Positions 30,919 through 34,862 of a stretch of DNA of 34,862 bases are shown piece after piece; the stretch's first letter is position 1; each line of letters opens with the position of its first letter. The notes beneath the pieces are model-generated. The model searched no databases. It was not told the DNA's origin and was given only the letters and a program-made list of their open reading frames with translations. The translations under genes and the position numbers were made by a program. This DNA comes from Byssochlamys sp. IMV 00236 (Eukaryota > Ascomycota > Eurotiomycetes > Eurotiales > Thermoascaceae): contig MSJH02000152.1 of the NCBI GenBank assembly GCA_001931875.2, positions 1 to 34,862 of the forward strand, given 5' to 3'.

Positions 30919-31257
30919 TCAGTTATGCTGAAGATAGAGGTTACACGGACGTTTACAGTTCTTTGATACAGAGAAGAGCTGCAGGATCTTCGACATGGGT
31001 AAGGTTGGTGCATGTCGTTGATTGATGACCTCCGAGTGAGCAGCAGTAACACACAGTCTGTTAAAGGCGTCCAAGGCCTTGAGGATGGTGGGTATCTCGG
31101 TGGCCAAACTGGGCAAGCTTTGGAGGCTGTCCGGGATTTTGATGTGGGCAAGAGGGATGAGAGTGTATAGGCTTTGTGTCAGTAAAGTAAGCAGATAAAA
31201 CACTACAGTCCTTCCAATGACCTGGATGGCCAAGATCCCTTCAAATACTACAGGCAC
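30919..31257 (-). pseudogene. Decayed ORF fragment abutting repeat copy B
   Basis: A 112-codon frame with real coding character: VIGRTVVFYLLTLLTQSLYT, then LIPLAHIKIPDSLQSLPSLA, then EIPTILKALDAFNRLC. No start codon context is visible. Its first codons (VPVVFEG) are the last bases of repeat copy B, so the frame enters directly from the repeat. The pattern hydrophobic-GR-x2-F, then I-x-IP-x2-L, then a helical LKALDAF end recalls hypothetical protein families I associate with Mucorales. It is loosely like the end of the decayed ORF at 252-848 (VLGLRIHF, then VPKDLSVVKDVIAL). I infer a fragment of a lineage-specific gene; function unknown. Confidence 0.45.
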
Positions 31258-31616
31258 TACGTATATCTATTACATATGGTGTAATCCAGCAAAGCTTTTC
31301 AATGTGTAGCATCAAGATAAACATGAGCTTATAAAATGACCGCCTTTGTTTGTTTATCTCTTCAAGAAGAAGAAGAAGAAGAGATAAAAAAGAAATGTTG
31401 TTATTTATTCTAATTTTATGTTGTCAGACTATCAACAAAGATCCAAAACATGTGTAATTATGATAAACTTGTATTTTATATCAGAGAGAGTGAGCTGGAC
31501 AGCCTTAGGTTAGACAGAGACTTTGGTAATATGAAGTTGTATAGTGACAACGTAGGTAGCGTCCCAAGGAAGCACCCGTAGCATTAGCCTATTTTCTGGT
31601 GCCTGTGGTGTTGGCC
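31245..31616 (-). mobile_element. Dispersed repeat copy B, inverted relative to copy A
   Basis: Reverse complement of copy A aligns along nearly the whole length: CAATGTGTAGC, then TAAACATGAG, GTTTATCT, GAGATAAAAA, GAAATGTTGTTATTT, TGTGTAATTATGATAAA, GTATTTTATATCAGAGAG, GTATAGTGACAAC and GTAGCGTCCCAAGGAAGC occur in the same order. The right end (TGGTGTTGGCC) is preserved. The left end stops at ACTACAGGCAC and lacks the outer part of the terminal repeat seen in copy A. The two copies are about 21 kb apart in inverted orientation. Confidence 0.8.
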
Positions 31617-33122
31617 TTTGGAAAATGCAAGTGCTGTCTAAAAGAAGTACTCTGAGAAGTCATGTTTGATCAAAGGGTAATATTTTATAAATATTAAAAC
31701 CCCTGTTTTTTCTTATATACACACGAAAGCGTTATGAATATCCCACTTTGTGTATGATTGACTTGAGCTTATGTTAGCATGAGAGCTAAGCGAGAAATGA
31801 AGGAATGATTTGGCTAGCACAAGCATGGATTATACGAAAATATATATACAAAATACTATCTTTTAAAGTGGATGTTAAAGTAACTTTAAATTTGTAGATA
31901 AGATGAGCATTACACGAATTTTTAAAGAATCCTTAATTCTTAGTAATTATAATCCTGCTCCTCCACCTAATTGTTGATTCGATTCTTTGGATTGTATTCA
32001 ATGAGTTGCAGATGTATATAATAGATCTATATACTTTTAGACAGCAGGTAATACGCTGTACTTGCCATTTTGACCCGAGTCACCTGAGACCTTTAGACCA
32101 ACCATGGTACCTAGCAGATTGAAAAGAAATATAGAAAGTTAATTTGACCAAGTTTACTATCATTATACAAGCCATCTTGTATAAAATATGTCATGAAAGA
32201 CAATGATGTTTTATACAAATAAATGAAGCTTTCTGTTCTGGTTTGCCCATAGTGTTTTCGCGTCCTTTTTCGTCCACTTTGAAGCGTCTTTTGGCCACTT
32301 TGAAACGTCTTCTGCCCACATTGATTTGTTCCATTGAATTGTTCACAAAGTTGGCTTCCAAAAGCGAGTTGCAAAAGTGAATCCAAAGATGCCAAGCTAG
32401 TTCGACAAGGCATCTGATTTGTCAGTGAAGACGAATTTTACATTTTCGTGCAGCACGAATTTTGTTCTCGCCATTGGGCGAATTCACTTTTGGGAAAGAG
32501 TGTACAAAATGACAAGCTTTCTCTCATCCTTGGACCATTTTCTAATTGGCTGAGTTTGGTGAGCGTAGGATTGCTCTTGATCAAGGTTTCTCCCATAGTA
32601 ACATTAGTATTAGCCTTTGTTTGGCCACTACCTTTGGAACAAATATCGTTCAGTATTTCATATGCATTTATTCATCAGCAATGTAATTCTTGAAGCCGCA
32701 CCCATCATACTTATTGCTTTCATCTTTTACAAAAAACTGAATAATCAGGCATTTGTGTAGCAAAATTACGGAGCATATGCGATATCTAATATCGATTCCT
32801 ATCGGGTGCGACTTTACTTTCCGAAAACAGTGTGTATTATTAAAAAGAGAGAGAGAGAGACAACAGCCAGGTTGATAATAATAATAAATGATATCATACA
32901 ATCTCTTTGTCACAATTGTTAAATATGCGGACTGAAATCAGATAAACATTACCACAAGTACGGCATAAACCTCTTTTATACATCTTCTCTATCTATAGTC
33001 ATTATCATCAATAGCAAAGTGAGCTAAAAAGTTTTTCTTCCCTTCGTATTCAAACTGGTTCTTTTTCTTATTAAAGAGAAATTTCTCTCTCTGTCCTTTT
33101 CTTTTTCTTTTTCTTTATCCAA
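31617..33122. other. Intergenic stretch with short repeats, no supported gene
   Basis: 1.5 kb without a gene I can defend. Frames at 32111-32413 (minus), 32448-32693 (plus) and 32668-32913 (minus) lack family features; the first includes a tandem DNA repeat. A 21-nt unit CCACTTTGAARCGTCTTYTG occurs twice at about 32275-32317 with a partial third copy. A GA-dinucleotide run lies at 32845-32860 and an ATA run near 32876-32890. The last 60 bp before 33123 are pyrimidine-rich, as before other starts here. Confidence 0.45.
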
Positions 33123-33587
33123 ATGGTCGAATCTACAAAGAAGCACAAGAAGAGCAAATCAAAAAAAGGTAGATAGAGCATGGAAGAATAATGAAATTCT
33201 GAAATGAAAATAGGCCACAAAAAAAACAAGAAGGAAGGAAAGAAGCATTCCAAAACAAAAAACGAGAGTACTACGGTTAGCTTTACACAAGACATGAGCA
33301 GCAAAAGTGTAGAAGATACAGTCCATGCTCAAGCAATTCCAAGAACTACGCTCACTGTAAAAGTAACCAAGACGGCAGAGGCACCATTACCTATACAAAC
33401 TGCAGATCAACACATACTCATTCAACCACCAAAGGAATTTGTGCCTGGTAACGATTTAGGAAACGTTGGTAAAATTGGAGTATATCAAATCGCACATTCG
33501 TCTGGTATCAGTAGTAGACCCACTGTTGACATTCATTGGTTATGCTTTCTTGTTGTAGTAATCCTTTATTACATGAGACATCAATAA
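33123..33587 (+). CDS. Lys-rich protein with C-terminal membrane anchor, 139 aa
   Basis: Two exons, 33123-33168 and 33214-33587, with a 45-nt intron (GTAGAT...ATAG). The start follows a dense TTTTTCTTT tract, the usual promoter-proximal pattern here. The first 35 residues are almost all Lys/Ser/His (MVESTKKHKKSKSKKG, HKKNKKEGKKHSK). A Thr/Pro-rich middle follows, and the last 20 residues form one hydrophobic segment with a two-residue basic end (WLCFLVVVILYYMRHQ). There is no signal peptide, so this is a candidate tail-anchored protein with its basic head in the cytosol. I do not recognise the family. It ends 54 bp from the convergent gene at 33642. Confidence 0.6.
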
Positions 33588-33641
33588 TGACTTAGACAAA
33601 AAATAAAAATAAAAAAGTCTTCTTTCTTTCTTTCTCTCTCT

Positions 33642-34772
33642 CTATGTCTTCTCATCAGGCACATGTCTTGACAATCGATGGTTGTGATCAACTTCGTCAG
33701 GTACATTCCTTATCGTAGGCTCTTGTTGAGTATAATATCCCCCATCATAACTATATTGTCCTACACTGAAATCATCTTTACTTGGATCATAAGCAGGGAT
33801 AAAGGGTCTTGAAACAGCTATAGAAGTAGGTCGGCTATCGATAAATGTGGGTGATCCGTATCTTTCTGGAGGAAGGGATACATCTATTTCTTGATCTCTA
33901 GTTGTCTTCTTTGGATTCCTTTTTCTTAAAACGAAAAATCCTATGATGCCTACATATACAGAAGCGAATCACGCGTTACCAATACATTTATGCAGCTTTT
34001 TCTCTTTATTTATATTTACCGATCAGGACGATAAAAGCCACACCACCAACGACACCACCGGCTATGGCGCTCGAGTTCACGCTTGACGGTTGCGGGATTT
34101 CAGAAATATTAGTGGGTACAGAAGTAGTGTACATACTATAAGATGTAGAGACAACTGTAAAGGTAGAAGCACCAGATCTGGTAACGGTGATGATAGGTAT
34201 AGCTGATGAGGTTGTGATTATTTTACTGCTCTGAGTATATGTTACAGTATTGCTTGTAGGCGAACCATCTGGATTAGACGTTGTGGGAATAGTATGTAGG
34301 CCAGTGGTAGTAGATGAAGTTGTAATATGATCTAGAATAAAGACATAAGGCATATATACATATACTTTAGAGCTTAGCATTATTTACCTAAAGTAGTAGT
34401 AGTGCTGCTTTGTGGATTATTAGGTGTCGTGTTTCCACTAGTTGAACTGTGATTATCAGTCGTAGTAGAAATGCTAGTAGTAGCAGTAGTAGTTGTAGTA
34501 GTAGTAGTAGTTGGAATAATCGACGTAGGAGGAACTGAATCTGAAGTCGTACTTGGCTGAGTATTCCTTGTTGATGTGGTAACCTATTATTTTTTTGTTA
34601 TAAAAAATTGACAAACGAGAATAGATCATAAAAATATCATGATTTTTACTGGAACTGTATCAGTCACAGCTGATAAAGCTGATGTAGCTTGTGCTTCTAC
34701 AGGGACTTGTATGCCTGAACCAGCATTATAACTCATTATAGGATATAAAGAAATTAAAAAAAGAGGTAAAAT
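33642..34772 (-). CDS. Ser/Thr-rich single-pass membrane protein (mucin/sensor-like), 5' partial
   Basis: Exons read downward: 34772 (acceptor ATTTTAG) to 34650, 34583-34388, 34331-34020, 33949-33642. The first visible exon starts ILPLFLISLYPIMSYNAG, which looks like the end of a signal sequence. The start codon probably lies beyond the right edge; the ATG at 34736 is the alternative. The ectodomain is dominated by Thr and Ser (a run of nine Thr codons near 34490-34515; STTTDNHSSTSGNTTPN), the mark of heavy O-mannosylation. One membrane segment (AIAGGVVGGVAFIVLIG-IIGFFVL) is split by the last intron. It is followed by a stop-transfer RKRNP and a cytoplasmic tail of about 95 residues rich in Tyr, Pro and Asp. 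The layout matches fungal wall-stress sensors or mucins; no specific orthologue is claimed. Confidence 0.75.
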
Positions 34773-34862
34773 CTAAAATGAAAGGAGGGGAAAAGAAGTT
34801 TAAAAATAACTTTTTTTTTATAAGAAAAAAAAAAAAAAAAGGTCACCAGCCTACAAAAATGA

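Noticed and set aside
32448..32693. 81-residue hydrophobic plus-strand frame
   Set aside because: It has one membrane-like stretch but no homologue that I recognise, no plausible partner exons and a repeat-rich neighbourhood.

Overview
The window looks like nuclear DNA of an early-diverging filamentous fungus, most likely order Mucorales (Mucoromycota). The evidence is AT-rich DNA, many short (about 50-60 nt) GT-AG introns, fungal-specific genes (SLS1, NST1, DEF1, an LTE1-like RasGEF), and decayed copies of hypothetical gene families that I associate with Mucorales. I cannot name the species. I rebuilt the gene models by hand: each junction was chosen on reading frame, splice consensus and protein-family continuity. 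I saw no tRNA, rRNA or CRISPR.

Layout. 1-848: a 57-nt A-run, a fragment of a dispersed repeat and a decayed gene. 1930-3966 (+): endosomal Na+/H+ exchanger, 5 exons. 4151-4450 (-): small secreted protein. 5034-5842 (+): Utp12-domain protein without a WD40 half. 6247-9294 (+): phospholipase D in 14 exons, including a 12-nt microexon. 9548-9802 (+): small Cys/His protein. 10091-11393: accessory block with repeat copy A, a broken ORF and the end of a Tc1-like element. 11394-15790: gene-poor stretch with a tandem duplication and perfect hairpins. 15796-18884 (-): LTE1-like RasGEF. 19171-21264 (-): SLS1. 21946-25388 (+): NST1. 25679-28451 (-): DEF1. 29215-30387: Tc1/mariner transposase pseudogene. 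30919-31616: decayed ORF and repeat copy B. 33123-33587 (+): putative tail-anchored protein. 33642-34772 (-): Ser/Thr-rich membrane protein, open at the right edge.

The intact genes are housekeeping functions without operon logic: endosomal pH, ribosome biogenesis, phospholipid signalling, Ras-type GTPase control, mitochondrial gene expression, salt-stress response and RNA polymerase II turnover. Neighbours are tandem (LTE1-like/SLS1), divergent (SLS1/NST1) or convergent (NST1/DEF1).

The most unusual signal is in the gaps. Three copies of one dispersed repeat (71-159, 10091-10504, 31245-31616) each have the same end next to a decayed ORF lying in the same relative orientation. A second mobile family, Tc1-like, has one broken full copy (29215) and one solo end (11265). 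Within the real genes, the notable points are an 11-residue W-N repeat in DEF1, two GC-AG introns in neighbouring genes and a stand-alone Utp12 module.
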